Counted from the first letter of the stretch, positions 1 through 9,201 are shown. The stretch: DNA of 64,000 nt from Fictibacillus nanhaiensis (GCF_023715445.1 NZ_JAMBOD010000007.1:124001-188000); one strand, 5' to 3'. Made by a program: numbers and translations. The notes: generated by a model from the letters alone, not told the origin.

Positions 1-581
1 AGTACCCAAACCTGAGTGTACATGCGGTATGTGCAGATTATACGTTGAAGTTCGAAATGCCACAATTACAGTCAGATCGGAAGGTGGTATTTTTCCCTGG
101 GTCAACTATCGGAAATTTTGAACCTCATGATATGGAGCTGTTTTTAAAACAAACAGCTGCACTATTAAAACCTGGCGGAGGTCTTCTGATTGGTGTTGAT
201 ATGAAGAAAGATCATGCCGTCTTAAATGCTGCTTACAATGATAAAAAGGGAGTTACTAGGAAGTTTAATTTGAACGTGCTGAACCGCTTAAACCGTGAAT
301 TGCTGGCAAACTTTAAACTGGAAGATTTCAGTCACCATGCTTTTTATCATGCTGAAAAAGGCAGAATTGAAATGCACCTTGTCAGTTTAAAGAATCAAGT
401 GATTATGATCGGTGATGAAGAGATTGAATTTTATGAGGGTGAAACGATCCACACAGAAAACTCTTATAAATTTACTATTGAAGAGTTTCACAAGATATCG
501 AGCATCTGCGGATTCACTCCCAAAAAAGTCTGGTCCGATGAAAGAAACTGGTTTAGCATGCATTATCTGGCGGTTGAATAA
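1..581 (+). CDS. egtD: L-histidine N-alpha-methyltransferase (EgtD-like), 5' truncated by window edge
   Basis: The reading frame is open from the first base (codons begin at base 3, translating YPNLSVHAVCADYT...), so only the C-terminal ~193 residues are present and the true start lies upstream. An ORF caller would start at the internal TTG at 45, which is an artefact of truncation. The FFPGSTIGNF segment and the following LLKPGGGLLIGVD strand-loop are characteristic of the SAM-binding fold of EgtD/DUF2260 enzymes, and the C-terminus (WFSMHYLAVE) matches the family end. EgtD trimethylates histidine to hercynine using SAM, the first step of ergothioneine synthesis. The partner sulfoxide synthase EgtB, if present, would be upstream and outside the window. 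A strong terminator follows the stop. Confidence 0.85.
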   Translation, partial: YPNLSVHAVCADYTLKFEMPQLQSDRKVVFFPGSTIGNFEPHDMELFLKQTAALLKPGGGLLIGVDMKKDHAVLNAAYNDKKGVTRKFNLNVLNRLNRELLANFKLEDFSHHAFYHAEKGRIEMHLVSLKNQVIMIGDEEIEFYEGETIHTENSYKFTIEEFHKISSICGFTPKKVWSDERNWFSMHYLAVE

Positions 582-590
582 GAATGGGGA

Positions 591-628
591 AAAACTCCTT
601 ATACTCCTTATTAGAGGAGTTTTTTTTT
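591..628 (+). terminator. Rho-independent terminator after egtD
   Basis: ACTCCT (603-608) pairs with AGGAGT (615-620), and a longer alternative arm AAAACTCCT (591-599) can pair with 615-623. Eight T residues follow. The hairpin separates egtD from the next gene. Confidence 0.8.
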
Positions 629-664
629 ATGCTGTAGAATGGTTAAAAAGGAGGTGCTGGTTAA

Positions 665-991
665 ATGCTTGGTGCCATTTTTTTGTTTGTGATTGCCGGT
701 TTAGCTGAAATTGGCGGCGGATATCTCGTATGGCTTTGGCTGCGTGAATCCAAACCGTTTACATATGGAATAGCAGGAAGTTTAATTTTAATTGCATATG
801 GTGTGATACCGACAATGCAGAATTTCCCGACTTTCGGAAGAGTCTATGCATCTTATGGCGGGGTGTTCATCATACTGGCAGTATTTTGGGGATGGCTGGT
901 AGATAAGAAGACACCAGACTTATATGACTGGCTGGGCGCTGGGATTTGTCTAATTGGAGTATCTGTCATGCTCTGGGCACCAAGAAGTTAG
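665..991 (+). CDS. YnfA/UPF0060 family small membrane protein
   Basis: This 108-residue protein has four predicted membrane helices (about 2-22, 32-50, 60-80, 88-105) and the family's signature segments [16 protein letters not shown] near the N-terminus and YASYGGVFI in the third helix. Length matches the YnfA family (about 108 residues). The family is related in fold to small multidrug resistance / DMT proteins, but its substrate is not established. The start is the ATG nine bases after an AAGGAGG site at about 650-656. It stands alone after the egtD terminator. Confidence 0.9.
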   Translation: MLGAIFLFVIAGLAEIGGGYLVWLWLRESKPFTYGIAGSLILIAYGVIPTMQNFPTFGRVYASYGGVFIILAVFWGWLVDKKTPDLYDWLGAGICLIGVSVMLWAPRS

Positions 992-1004
992 AAATTTAGG
1001 ATGA

Positions 1005-1271
1005 TATATCCTGCGAACAAAAGATACATTCAAAAAATATTTGAAGAATGGGCATAAACATATAAGGATGATTAGAGGAATGCTTCCGGACCGCGTTTTC
1101 GGTTATCAAAAAGCCTGAAAGAAGCGAGCAACATGTTTGCATCACGATCTGCTGCTGCGCATAATACACGTATTCAATTCGGGGAATACTTGTGATGAAA
1201 CTGAGGACGATCCTCTCATCCAAACAGTGGATGAAATGCTCCGTAAAACGGGTTTTTATAACATAAGATGA
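1005..1271 (+). pseudogene. Possible decayed ORF of unknown family
   Basis: Between ynfA and the dioxygenase one plus-strand frame reads like protein (…KYLKNGHKHIRMIRG…, then …DDPLIQTVDEMLRKTGFY…) from 1005 to a stop at 1269-1271, broken by one TGA at 1116-1118. No ribosome binding site is evident and I do not recognise the family. The minus-strand ORF over the same bases looks less protein-like. It could be a broken small gene or chance. Confidence 0.25.
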
Positions 1272-1351
1272 AAAAACATATCCTTTTCATTGGGCATTCT
1301 CTGTACAAAAGTAGATAATATAGGAAAAAGTTTGAAAGTAGGTTTTTGTCG

Positions 1352-2323
1352 ATGGAACTAAAAGGAATTCACCACGTCTCTGCGTTGACGGCTAAAGCGC
1401 CTGAGAATTTTAAGTTTTATACAGAAGTGATGGGGCTCAGGCTGATCAAGAAAACCGTAAATCAGGATGATACGAGTGTTTATCATCTGTTTTATGGTGA
1501 TGAAAAAGGAAATCCGGGAACGGAGCTCACCTTTTTTGAGATTCCGATGGCCGGCCGCAACCATGACGGCAACAACTCTATCTCCGCAATTTCACTTCGT
1601 GTAAAAAACGATGCAGCGCTTAGCTATTGGGAGAAACGTTTAAAGGAGCACAGTCTTGAAACGGAAGAAATCAAAGACCGTGCAGGAAGAAAGACACTTG
1701 CTTTTCGTGATATTGAAGGCCAGCGCCTCATCTTGGTTTCTGATGAAAACAATAAAGGTGTCGCAGGCGGAAAACCTTGGATCAAGAGCACAACTCCAGA
1801 AGATGTGGCGATTATAGGTCTCGGTCCGGTACGATTAACTGTTCCAGCGGCTGAACCAACTATTCAGGTATTAATTGAGCTTTTAGGGTTCCGCCAAAAA
1901 GGGACATATACAGCAGAAGTTTCAGGTCAGCCTGATATTATCGTGCTGGAAACAGGCGAGGGTGGATCTGGTGCAGAAATTCATATTGAAGAACGAACGG
2001 ATTTACCACAAGAACGTTTAGGACGCGGAGGAGTGCATCACGTCGCATTTCGTGTAGACAATGAAGAAGAACTTCGTGAATGGATAGAAACAGTGAGAAA
2101 TTCACGGTTTCCCAACTCTGGTTTCGTGGATCGTTTCTACTTTAAATCTTTATATTTCCGTGAACCGAATCGGATTCTTTTTGAGCTTGCGACTGATGGA
2201 CCAGGCTTTGATACAGACGAAGAATTGGAACATCTGGGAGAATCACTTGCTTTGCCGCCATTCCTGGAGCCGCAGCGTGAAGAGATCGAAGCAAGGCTGA
2301 AACCGCTTGATACAAAAGCATAA
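1352..2323 (+). CDS. Ring-cleaving dioxygenase, VOC superfamily (MhqO/MhqA-like)
   Basis: The 323-residue protein has two tandem vicinal-oxygen-chelate modules. The N-terminal one begins GIHHVSALTAKAPENFKFYTEVMGLRL and the second contains GGVHHVAFRV and ends with the FREPNRILFELATDGPGF signature. Conserved His in HHV and the Glu in FELATDGPG are the expected Fe(II)/Mn ligands. The family (B. subtilis MhqA, MhqE, MhqO) degrades quinones and catechols and confers quinone resistance. I start at ATG 1352 rather than TTG 1346 because AAGTAGG (1336-1342) is then correctly spaced. No MarR/MhqR regulator is adjacent. The gene is monocistronic, with a terminator downstream. Confidence 0.88.
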   Translation: MELKGIHHVSALTAKAPENFKFYTEVMGLRLIKKTVNQDDTSVYHLFYGDEKGNPGTELTFFEIPMAGRNHDGNNSISAISLRVKNDAALSYWEKRLKEHSLETEEIKDRAGRKTLAFRDIEGQRLILVSDENNKGVAGGKPWIKSTTPEDVAIIGLGPVRLTVPAAEPTIQVLIELLGFRQKGTYTAEVSGQPDIIVLETGEGGSGAEIHIEERTDLPQERLGRGGVHHVAFRVDNEEELREWIETVRNSRFPNSGFVDRFYFKSLYFREPNRILFELATDGPGFDTDEELEHLGESLALPPFLEPQREEIEARLKPLDTKA

Positions 2324-2332
2324 ATAAAAATT

Positions 2333-2367
2333 AAACGTGTGAATCAAAACGATTCACGCGTTTTTTT
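2333..2367 (+). terminator. Rho-independent terminator after dioxygenase
   Basis: AAACGTGTGAATC (2333-2345) pairs with GATTCACGCGTTT (2351-2363) around a short A-rich loop, followed by a T run to 2367. Confidence 0.85.
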
Positions 2368-2455
2368 ATTATGATATTTGTAATAAAAAAGACAAATTGG
2401 GAAAAAGTAAAAAACGCTAGGTATGACTTTAGATAATGTTATGGAGGTTTCTTAA

Positions 2456-3394
2456 ATGTTTCTAAAATGGTTTACTGGATTGCTATTAATTGCACAACCC
2501 GTCAATCAGCCTGACACCTTAACAGTGAACCAGCAAGGGAAGACAATTGCTGAGGTGAATCGTTTACAGTTTACAGTTCCGGTTCCTGGTTTTCCTTTAG
2601 TGGATGATACAAAATTCCTTCAGTTTGTCGAACAGCTGGATAGACTATCCTATAAAGCACCCATTAATGCCAAGATTAATGATCATGGGGGAATTCTCCC
2701 TGGAGAAGTAGGATACAGATTGAATAAAGCTTTGTTTAAAGAAAACTTTTATACGTATTTTTTTGGAAAGGGATCCTCTAAGATCGATGTTCCAGAAGTT
2801 AATATATATCCAAAAGTGGATACAGAACTTTTAGCGCATATTAAAACGCAGCAGATCGGACAATACATAACCTATTTTAATTCGAACAACAAGAGCCGAT
2901 CAAACAACATTGAACTTGCTTCAAAAGCTTTAGACAGCCATGTCGTTTTCCCGGGCGAAACCTTTTCTTTTAATCAGGTTGTTGGAATTCGAACAATAGC
3001 AAAGGGATATATGCGTGCACCAATTATCGTGAGGGGCGAACTTTCTGAAGGAGTTGGCGGAGGGATATGCCAAGTGTCTTCCACGTTATTTAACGCTGTT
3101 GACAGGGCAGGTCTGAAAATCGTTCAGCGCTATTCTCACAGTAAGCGTGTTCCATACGTACCTTCTGGCAGAGATGCCACAGTAAGCTGGTATGGTCCAG
3201 ACTTTCAATTTAGGAATCAATATAATCAGCCGATTTTAATTCGAGCCAAACGATATGGAGGAAGTATGATGGTGAAGCTGTATTCCTCTGATGTTATCAA
3301 TATGAAAACGAAAAAAGTTCCAAATGCTCCAACTAACTTGCCTGAAGAAATTCATATCGAGCAGAATGTGCATCTTTCTAACCCTTCGAGATAA
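2456..3394 (+). CDS. VanW family protein, exported
   Basis: The 312-residue protein carries the VanW domain in its C-terminal half, with the diagnostic GGGICQVSSTLFNA motif at about residues 201-214, preceded by FPGETFSFNQVVG. A short hydrophobic N-terminus (residues 1-15) suggests an export signal or membrane anchor. VanW proteins occur in some vancomycin-resistance clusters and widely in Bacillaceae without resistance. The biochemical role is unknown, though a cell-wall location is likely. No vanA/B-type genes are nearby, so resistance should not be inferred. Start is ATG after GGAGG at about 2443. Confidence 0.85.
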   Translation: MFLKWFTGLLLIAQPVNQPDTLTVNQQGKTIAEVNRLQFTVPVPGFPLVDDTKFLQFVEQLDRLSYKAPINAKINDHGGILPGEVGYRLNKALFKENFYTYFFGKGSSKIDVPEVNIYPKVDTELLAHIKTQQIGQYITYFNSNNKSRSNNIELASKALDSHVVFPGETFSFNQVVGIRTIAKGYMRAPIIVRGELSEGVGGGICQVSSTLFNAVDRAGLKIVQRYSHSKRVPYVPSGRDATVSWYGPDFQFRNQYNQPILIRAKRYGGSMMVKLYSSDVINMKTKKVPNAPTNLPEEIHIEQNVHLSNPSR

Positions 3395-3445
3395 TATAAA
3401 TGTAAAATTATTGATAAGCAGAAAGAGTTTAGGGAGATGAAAATT

Positions 3446-4309
3446 GTGCAAACGCTCAAAAAATTAAGCGAACGATTTTGGTATCAGACACCTGTTTCTG
3501 AAACAGACCGTCCTATACTGGGTGCAGTTGTTGGAAACGATCTGACATTGATGATCGACGCAGGCAACTCCGAAGACCATGCTACTTATTTTTTGGAGGA
3601 ATTGAGTAAAAACGGTATACCGAGACCGAGCCTTGCCGTTATTACTCATTGGCATTGGGATCATATTTTTGGATTATCAGCTTTAGACTTTCCATCGATC
3701 TCATCCAAAGAAACGAAGACAAAAATGAAAGAATTAATTCCATTTGACTGGACGGATGAGGCACTGAACGACCGGGTAAAAAAGGGGATAGAAATCGAAT
3801 TTTGCGCTGCGGCGATCAAGCAAGAATTTCAGGAACACCGCGATATTCATATTAAGCTGCCGACCGTAACCTTTGACAAAAAAGTGGAGATTGATCTTGG
3901 TGGTGTAACGTGTATCCTGCTGCAGGTAGGGGGAGATCATTCTTCGGATTCGATTGTAGTCTACATAAAAGAAGAGAAGCCTTTATTTTTGTCAGATTGT
4001 ATATATGCAAATATGTACGCTCCGAAAAATAACTATACCGTACTTAACACACTTAGACTGCTGGATATTTTAGATACGTTTGATGCTGAAACATACATTC
4101 TTTCCCATTGGAAGCCTGTCACGAAAAAAGAGTATCAGCAAGAGGTAAATACGTTAAGAAGTATCGCAAAACTTACAGAAAAATTTAAAGGGAAAAAGCA
4201 AGCGATTACAGAAGCCTATATTGAACAGATTAGCCGGGAACTGAATGAAGATGAACTGGAAACGATTGAGTTTTTCGTAAATGGATATATGTTGAATCAA
4301 CAAGATTAG
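3446..4309 (+). CDS. MBL-fold metallo-hydrolase
   Basis: A 287-residue metallo-beta-lactamase-fold protein. The zinc-binding HWHWDH motif is at residues 68-73. Further ligands are likely in GGDHSSDS (His) and FLSDCIYA (Asp), with the last in LSHWKP. I start at GTG 3446, nine bases after AGGGAG (3431-3436); ATG 3437 would abut that site directly. The substrate cannot be deduced from sequence. It is the first gene of a co-directional run (isomerase, GNAT, VOC, nucleotidase) with short gaps, probably one transcription unit. Confidence 0.85.
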   Translation: MQTLKKLSERFWYQTPVSETDRPILGAVVGNDLTLMIDAGNSEDHATYFLEELSKNGIPRPSLAVITHWHWDHIFGLSALDFPSISSKETKTKMKELIPFDWTDEALNDRVKKGIEIEFCAAAIKQEFQEHRDIHIKLPTVTFDKKVEIDLGGVTCILLQVGGDHSSDSIVVYIKEEKPLFLSDCIYANMYAPKNNYTVLNTLRLLDILDTFDAETYILSHWKPVTKKEYQQEVNTLRSIAKLTEKFKGKKQAITEAYIEQISRELNEDELETIEFFVNGYMLNQQD

Positions 4310-4362
4310 GAGAATAAAATGATACAAGAATTTAAGCTTCCAATTAAAAGGAGAGGATAAAT

Positions 4363-5115
4363 ATGCGGAAAATCGGATTACAGCTATACTCCATACATTC
4401 AGATGCAGAAAAGGACATGCTGGGCACTTTGGAAAAAGTGAAAGACATGGGCTATGACAGTGTTCAGTTCGCTGGTCTTTTTGGTGTTGCGGCGAAGGAA
4501 GTGAAAAAGGTGCTGGATTCAACAGGTTTAACCGTTGCAGGAGCGCACATTCCGTTAGACCGTTTTTCAGGAGAAGCCTTTAAACGTCATATGGAAGAAC
4601 AGATGGTGTTAGGGAATGACTTGATGATCATGCCCTATTTAACTGAAGAACAGCGGAAGTCGATCGATGACTATAAACGAGTTGCTGAAACGCTGAACGA
4701 AGCAGGCTTTAGAGGCAAAGAATATGGTTTGCGAATGGCTTATCACAATCATGACTTTGAGTTTTATGAGTTAGATGGAAAGATTCCTTTTGATGTGATC
4801 TACCAAGAAACGGATTCTGAGCTTGTAAAAATGGAGCTGGATACATTTTGGGCGAAGTTTGCAGATTTTGAACCAGAAGACCTTTTAAACAAATACAAAT
4901 ATCGATGTGTATCTCTTCACTTAAAGGACATGACAACAAAAGACAATAATAAGGTAAGCACGATTGCAGGCTCAGGTATGTTAGACATGAGAGGATTTTT
5001 GCGACTTGCTGATGAACAAAAAGTAGATTATTGCGTCGTTGAACAAGAACATTTTGAAGGGAATCCGCTTGCAGAAGTTGAAAAAGGAGTGCAGAATATC
5101 AAGGCACTTTTATAA
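4363..5115 (+). CDS. Sugar phosphate isomerase/epimerase (xylose-isomerase-like TIM barrel)
   Basis: The 250-residue protein starts MRKIGLQLYSIHSDAEKD and has the AP endonuclease family 2 / xylose-isomerase-like TIM-barrel pattern: YDSVQFAGLFG, a YHNHDFEF metal-binding strand, ELDTFWAKFA, SLHLKDM and a C-terminal VVEQEHFEG. His/Glu/Asp residues in these strands are the expected divalent-metal ligands. Homologues act on sugars or inositol derivatives; the substrate here is unknown. RBS AAAGGAGAGG precedes ATG by about seven bases. The GNAT gene starts 13 bp after the stop. Confidence 0.85.
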   Translation: MRKIGLQLYSIHSDAEKDMLGTLEKVKDMGYDSVQFAGLFGVAAKEVKKVLDSTGLTVAGAHIPLDRFSGEAFKRHMEEQMVLGNDLMIMPYLTEEQRKSIDDYKRVAETLNEAGFRGKEYGLRMAYHNHDFEFYELDGKIPFDVIYQETDSELVKMELDTFWAKFADFEPEDLLNKYKYRCVSLHLKDMTTKDNNKVSTIAGSGMLDMRGFLRLADEQKVDYCVVEQEHFEGNPLAEVEKGVQNIKALL

Positions 5116-5128
5116 GGAGTTCTACCTA

Positions 5129-5524
5129 ATGGCAGAAATACAGATCGTCCCGTTTAAAGTAGAGCATTTCACAGCTATTCAGGAACTGAACAAAAAAGAA
5201 GGCTGGACACAGCTCGTTGAGAGGAATGAAGCAACGTTTGAAGCCTGGAAAAACTCAAACGTTGCTTACATTGTAATGAAAGATGAAAGTGTAGCCGGGT
5301 ATATCCGAGGGCTGACGGACGGCAATGTTACGGTTTATATTTGTGAAATGCTGATTTCAAAAGACCTCAGAGGAAAAGGTGCAGGAGGAAAGCTTTTAAA
5401 GTTTGTGCATAGTCAGTATCCCCGCACGAGAATGGAAATGCTCGCATCAAGTACATCACATACTTTTTATAAGTCTCAGAACTTCAGACCTTTCTATGGT
5501 TTCCGTAAAACGTTTGAAGAATAA
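5129..5524 (+). CDS. GNAT family N-acetyltransferase
   Basis: A 131-residue single-domain GNAT. The acetyl-CoA-binding motif A is visible as ISKDLRGKGAGGKLLKF (the R/Q-x-x-G-x-G/A pattern) and the C-terminus TSHTFYKSQNFRPFYGFRK matches motif B. The ORF extends upstream to 5039 but overlaps the isomerase; ATG 5129, nine bases after AAGGAG (5114-5119), is the sensible start. Substrate unknown. The spacing indicates cotranscription with flanking genes. Confidence 0.85.
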   Translation: MAEIQIVPFKVEHFTAIQELNKKEGWTQLVERNEATFEAWKNSNVAYIVMKDESVAGYIRGLTDGNVTVYICEMLISKDLRGKGAGGKLLKFVHSQYPRTRMEMLASSTSHTFYKSQNFRPFYGFRKTFEE

Positions 5525-5545
5525 AAAATTCAGGAGGCATTGTCA

Positions 5546-5938
5546 ATGAGTGAAAAAGTAACCAGTATTGCTCCGATTCAAAGTCATATTAATAATGTTT
5601 TTGTTCATGTTTCAGATCTGAAAAAATCAGTAGAGTGGTATGCAGAACTCCTGGGAGTCACGATTGATTTGGACACGGTTCAGTCTCCTGTTCATAACAT
5701 TCCGGTAACAGGACAGACAGGGTTATCGCTCGATGATCATACGTTTGACCCGTCTTTCCATCGCAATCCAGGATCCGGGCCGATATTTAACTTATATGCA
5801 CCAGACATTGATGCAGCTTACGCCGACATCAAAGAAAAGAACATTAACTTTATCCGGGAGATCGAGTGGCATGGAGAAGTTGCCTGGTTCAATGTGGAAG
5901 ACCCAGATGGAAATATCATTATGATCTGTAATTGCTAA
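5546..5938 (+). CDS. VOC family (glyoxalase-like) protein
   Basis: 130 residues forming a single VOC module: NVFVHVSDLKKSVEWYAELLGV at the N-terminus and WFNVEDPDGNIIMIC at the C-terminus, with the usual metal-ligand positions. Start ATG 5546 lies eight bases after a perfect AGGAGG (5532-5537); the upstream in-frame TTG at 5540 is too close. Function within the superfamily (lyase, dioxygenase or antibiotic-binding) is undetermined. The nucleotidase gene follows 18 bp downstream. Confidence 0.85.
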   Translation: MSEKVTSIAPIQSHINNVFVHVSDLKKSVEWYAELLGVTIDLDTVQSPVHNIPVTGQTGLSLDDHTFDPSFHRNPGSGPIFNLYAPDIDAAYADIKEKNINFIREIEWHGEVAWFNVEDPDGNIIMICNC

Positions 5939-5956
5939 AAAGTACAGGGGGTACTC

Positions 5957-7357
5957 ATGAAAGAAACACTGACTATACTTCACACGAATGATTTGCACGG
6001 TCACTATGACCTTGCTTTGAGACAGTCTGCTTATATTAAAAAAAGAAAACAGGTATTATTGAGTCAAAATGAGAACGTAATCGTTGTGGATGGCGGCGAT
6101 CATATGGATATGAGCATGAACGAATGCCTTGCCACTGATGGATATATTCACCTGGACATGTTGGCAGCAACGGGCTACGACGTCATGTCTGTAGGGAATA
6201 ACGAGCTGCTGCGTCTGCCAAAGGAAAAAATCAGGCAGTTAAGTTCGGATTCAAAAGTTCCATGGCTTTTGCTGAATTTAGAAGAAGCTGATGGCTCACA
6301 AATCGGCGGAACAAAAAAAACGATGATGCTTGAAGTTGGAGAACATCTAAAGATCGGCATGTTTGGCGCGACCGATCAGTTTGAAGATGTATATGAAAGA
6401 AAGCATGGTTTCAGAAACAGGGATACGCTGGCGGAAATTAAAAAAGCTGCGGCTGAACTAAAGGGAGAAGGAGCAAACCTAGTTCTATTCCTCTCCCATA
6501 TGGGGCATGATGCGGATCAGGAGCTGGCACGCAGCCTGTCAGGGTTAGTGGATGTTATTATTGGAGCACATACACATACAGTCGTAAATAAGCCAGTAGT
6601 TGTGTCGGATGTAATCATCGTTCAAGCAGGCTGCTACGGTCAGTATGTAGGTGAGCTAACGATCACAGTTGATCTTGAGAAGAAAGCAGTGATCAGCCAT
6701 CATGGAAGATTAATTGAGATGGATTCGAATGATGAGGCTGATCTAGAATTGGAAGATGTTTTGAAAAAAGGAAGATTGCAAGCTCAACAGTTTTTAGGAG
6801 AGGTCCTTTTTGAATCAGAGGATAACATATCACATGAACAGCTTGTAAAGATGACTGCCGATAGTTTAAAAGAGTATTGGGGATCTGAAATAGGAATCAT
6901 GTACGGCGGCGGAATAACGGGCGGCCTAAGCAGGGGAAAGATAACGAAGGGCACCATACTGGATGTATGTAAAAGCATGCACACTCCAATCATCATGGAG
7001 CTGACGGGCAAGCAGCTTTCGGGTCTCATTGCAGAAACATATAATGACGATATAACGAACAAACCTGTTTACGGAGGCGGTTTTCGTCCCCATGGAATTT
7101 CTATTGGAAAGCTTCAGTTTTCAGGAGTGAGCTGGAGTCGGGCAGCTGAAAATGTGACTGATATTTATGTGAATGGAGAGGCTATTGATTTTACAAAAGT
7201 ATATCGAGCAGGGACTGGAGCTCCGCTTTTATATGAAGATGTATGCGGTTATCCGAGTGTGGAAGGCAGCAAACTGATTGAACTTGGTAAAAATATTATG
7301 ATTAAAGATGTGCTCATGAATGATTTGAAAAAACGATATGAAGCTACAACGGTTTAA
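5957..7357 (+). CDS. Cytoplasmic metallophosphatase/5'-nucleotidase (YunD-like)
   Basis: A 466-residue two-domain protein. The N-terminal calcineurin-like phosphoesterase domain shows the metal-binding series HTNDLHGH (residues 9-16), DGGDHMD, GNNE, LSHMGHD and GAHTHT. The C-terminal 5'-nucleotidase domain contains NDDITNKPVYGGGF. No signal peptide is present, unlike the exported UshA-type enzymes, matching the B. subtilis YunD subgroup. Expected reaction is hydrolysis of nucleotide or related phosphate esters in the cytoplasm; the substrate is not known. It is the last gene of the run starting at 3446. A terminator lies about 60 bp downstream. Confidence 0.85.
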   Translation: MKETLTILHTNDLHGHYDLALRQSAYIKKRKQVLLSQNENVIVVDGGDHMDMSMNECLATDGYIHLDMLAATGYDVMSVGNNELLRLPKEKIRQLSSDSKVPWLLLNLEEADGSQIGGTKKTMMLEVGEHLKIGMFGATDQFEDVYERKHGFRNRDTLAEIKKAAAELKGEGANLVLFLSHMGHDADQELARSLSGLVDVIIGAHTHTVVNKPVVVSDVIIVQAGCYGQYVGELTITVDLEKKAVISHHGRLIEMDSNDEADLELEDVLKKGRLQAQQFLGEVLFESEDNISHEQLVKMTADSLKEYWGSEIGIMYGGGITGGLSRGKITKGTILDVCKSMHTPIIMELTGKQLSGLIAETYNDDITNKPVYGGGFRPHGISIGKLQFSGVSWSRAAENVTDIYVNGEAIDFTKVYRAGTGAPLLYEDVCGYPSVEGSKLIELGKNIMIKDVLMNDLKKRYEATTV

Positions 7358-7418
7358 AAATTGAGAAGATTTATTTATATTTATACTTGAAGTTATTACT
7401 TTATAAACATAGAGATGC

Positions 7419-7459
7419 AAGCTAACTCATAAAGGAACATTCCTAAAGGGTTAGCTTTT
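7419..7459 (+). terminator. Rho-independent terminator after the 3446-7357 gene run
   Basis: AAGCTAAC (7419-7426) pairs with GTTAGCTT (7450-7457). The interior AGGAACATTCCT forms a second small stem. A short T run follows. Confidence 0.7.
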
Positions 7460-7530
7460 ATCATTGTGTTAATTACATAATTTACCTTTTGTGTTAATGT
7501 GAGAGTAGAATGATTGGGGAGGGATTACTT

Positions 7531-9201
7531 TTGAGCGAATTAAATATCGAGAGTGTAAAACAAGAATTCGAGAATCTTGTAAACGTGCAAATTGGTTCCG
7601 TAGAAGAGTTAAAATCATTTTTATCTGATCAAAAGAAGCAGTACGAAAAAGTTGAAGAAAAAATGATCAAGACTTATATCGCATTTCAATGCCAAAGTGA
7701 TGATGAAGAAAACAAAAAGAAATATGAATTTGAGCAGCAGCATATCAAACCCATGGTCAAAAAGTATCAATCTATTCTTGATGAAAAATTGCTCCAATCA
7801 CCTTTCCTTGGCCACTTGCCAGATAGTGAATATGGTGAGTTTAAAAAGAAGCTTCGCGTCCAGTTTGCTCTTTTTCAAGAAGCAAATGTAGAGATTGAAA
7901 AACAGGAAGACTTACTCGTTAATCAATATTTTGAGACAACCGGCAGTTTTTCAGCGGACTGGGAAGGTAAAGAGGTAACAATTAGCGATCTTTATGTCCA
8001 TGCGAAAGACTCGAATCGTGATACGAGGAAAAAAGCTTGGGAAGCGATTTTTTCACCTCTTTTAAAAGAAGAAGAAAAACTGCAAAAAATCTTGGATGAA
8101 TTGATTCAACTGCGTGTTAAAAAGGCAGAGAATGCAGGCCTTCCAAGTTATACAGACTATATGTTTAAGAAATACAGCCGTTTTGATTACACGCCCGAGG
8201 ATTGCAATCAGCTTGCCGAGTCTATTCGGGAACATGTCGTACCTTTGACTCTCCAATTGGAAAAGGAGCATAAAAATGAACTGAACGTTGATATTTATAG
8301 ACCGTGGGATATGGCAGCAGAAGCCGGCAGCAGAAAGCCATTAAAGCCTGTAGACTCTGATGAAGAATTGATTGTAAAATCTGCAAAAGTGCTTGGTGAA
8401 CTTCATCCGGCGTTTGGATCTCTCGTACATGAGATGAATGAAAAAGGACTTTTGGATTTAAAGAGCCGAAAAGGCAAAACACAAGGCGGTTTTTGTGAAT
8501 CCCTGCCTGAAACAGGACTGTCTTTTATCTTTATGAACCTTTCTAACACAGACGGCGATTTAATAACTTTCATGCATGAAATGGGTCATGGCATTCATGA
8601 CTTGATGAAAAGGGATCAAGAGCTGTATGCGTATAAACAGATTCCTATGGAGTCAGCCGAACTGGCCAGTATGAGCATGGAATTATTTACAGTGGACCGC
8701 TGGAATGAGTTTTATAAGAAGGAAGAGGAGCTTAAGCGCGCAAAAAAGGAACATTTAAAAGCGGCAGTGATGCTTCTGCCTTATATCATGGTCGTTGATC
8801 AATTCCAGCATTGGCTTTACAAAAATCCGAACCACTCTTGGGAAGAACGAAATAAAAAGTTTGGAGAGCTAAAAGACCGTTACGATGCCTCGATTATCAA
8901 TTGGGAAAGCTATGAAGAATGGAAAGAGAAAAACTGGATGAACATCCTTCATATCTATGAGCTGCCTTTTTATTTTATTGAATATGCAATCGCTCAGCTG
9001 GGCGCGCTGCAAATGTATAAATTATATAAAGAGAACCCTGAAGAAACAATTGAAAAATATAGGGATGCTCTAAAGCTCGGCAGTTCGAAATCACTTCCAG
9101 AAGTATATGAGACAGCAGGGGTTAAGTTCGATTTTTCATCAAAGACGATTTCTGAACTCATGGAATTTGTAGCGAAGGAATTGGACATGCTAACCGTTTA
9201 A
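7531..9201 (+). CDS. M3 family oligoendopeptidase (PepF/OEP-like)
   Basis: A 556-residue zinc metallopeptidase. The HEMGH zinc-binding motif is at residues 349-353 and the third ligand is likely the Glu in MESAELASMSMELF about 25 residues later. The long alpha-helical N-terminal region is typical of COG1164 enzymes, which degrade short peptides in the cytoplasm. The start is decided by the ribosome binding site: GGGGAGGG (7516-7523) is correctly spaced to TTG 7531, while the ATG at 7510 lies upstream of it. The length fits the family. Confidence 0.85.
   Translation: MSELNIESVKQEFENLVNVQIGSVEELKSFLSDQKKQYEKVEEKMIKTYIAFQCQSDDEENKKKYEFEQQHIKPMVKKYQSILDEKLLQSPFLGHLPDSEYGEFKKKLRVQFALFQEANVEIEKQEDLLVNQYFETTGSFSADWEGKEVTISDLYVHAKDSNRDTRKKAWEAIFSPLLKEEEKLQKILDELIQLRVKKAENAGLPSYTDYMFKKYSRFDYTPEDCNQLAESIREHVVPLTLQLEKEHKNELNVDIYRPWDMAAEAGSRKPLKPVDSDEELIVKSAKVLGELHPAFGSLVHEMNEKGLLDLKSRKGKTQGGFCESLPETGLSFIFMNLSNTDGDLITFMHEMGHGIHDLMKRDQELYAYKQIPMESAELASMSMELFTVDRWNEFYKKEEELKRAKKEHLKAAVMLLPYIMVVDQFQHWLYKNPNHSWEERNKKFGELKDRYDASIINWESYEEWKEKNWMNILHIYELPFYFIEYAIAQLGALQMYKLYKENPEETIEKYRDALKLGSSKSLPEVYETAGVKFDFSSKTISELMEFVAKELDMLTV

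Noticed and set aside
2456-3394. Vancomycin-resistance locus based on VanW and a VanZ-like fragment
   Set aside because: No VanHAX- or VanRS-type genes are present, the two genes are 7 kb apart, and VanW/VanZ homologues are common in Bacillaceae without resistance.
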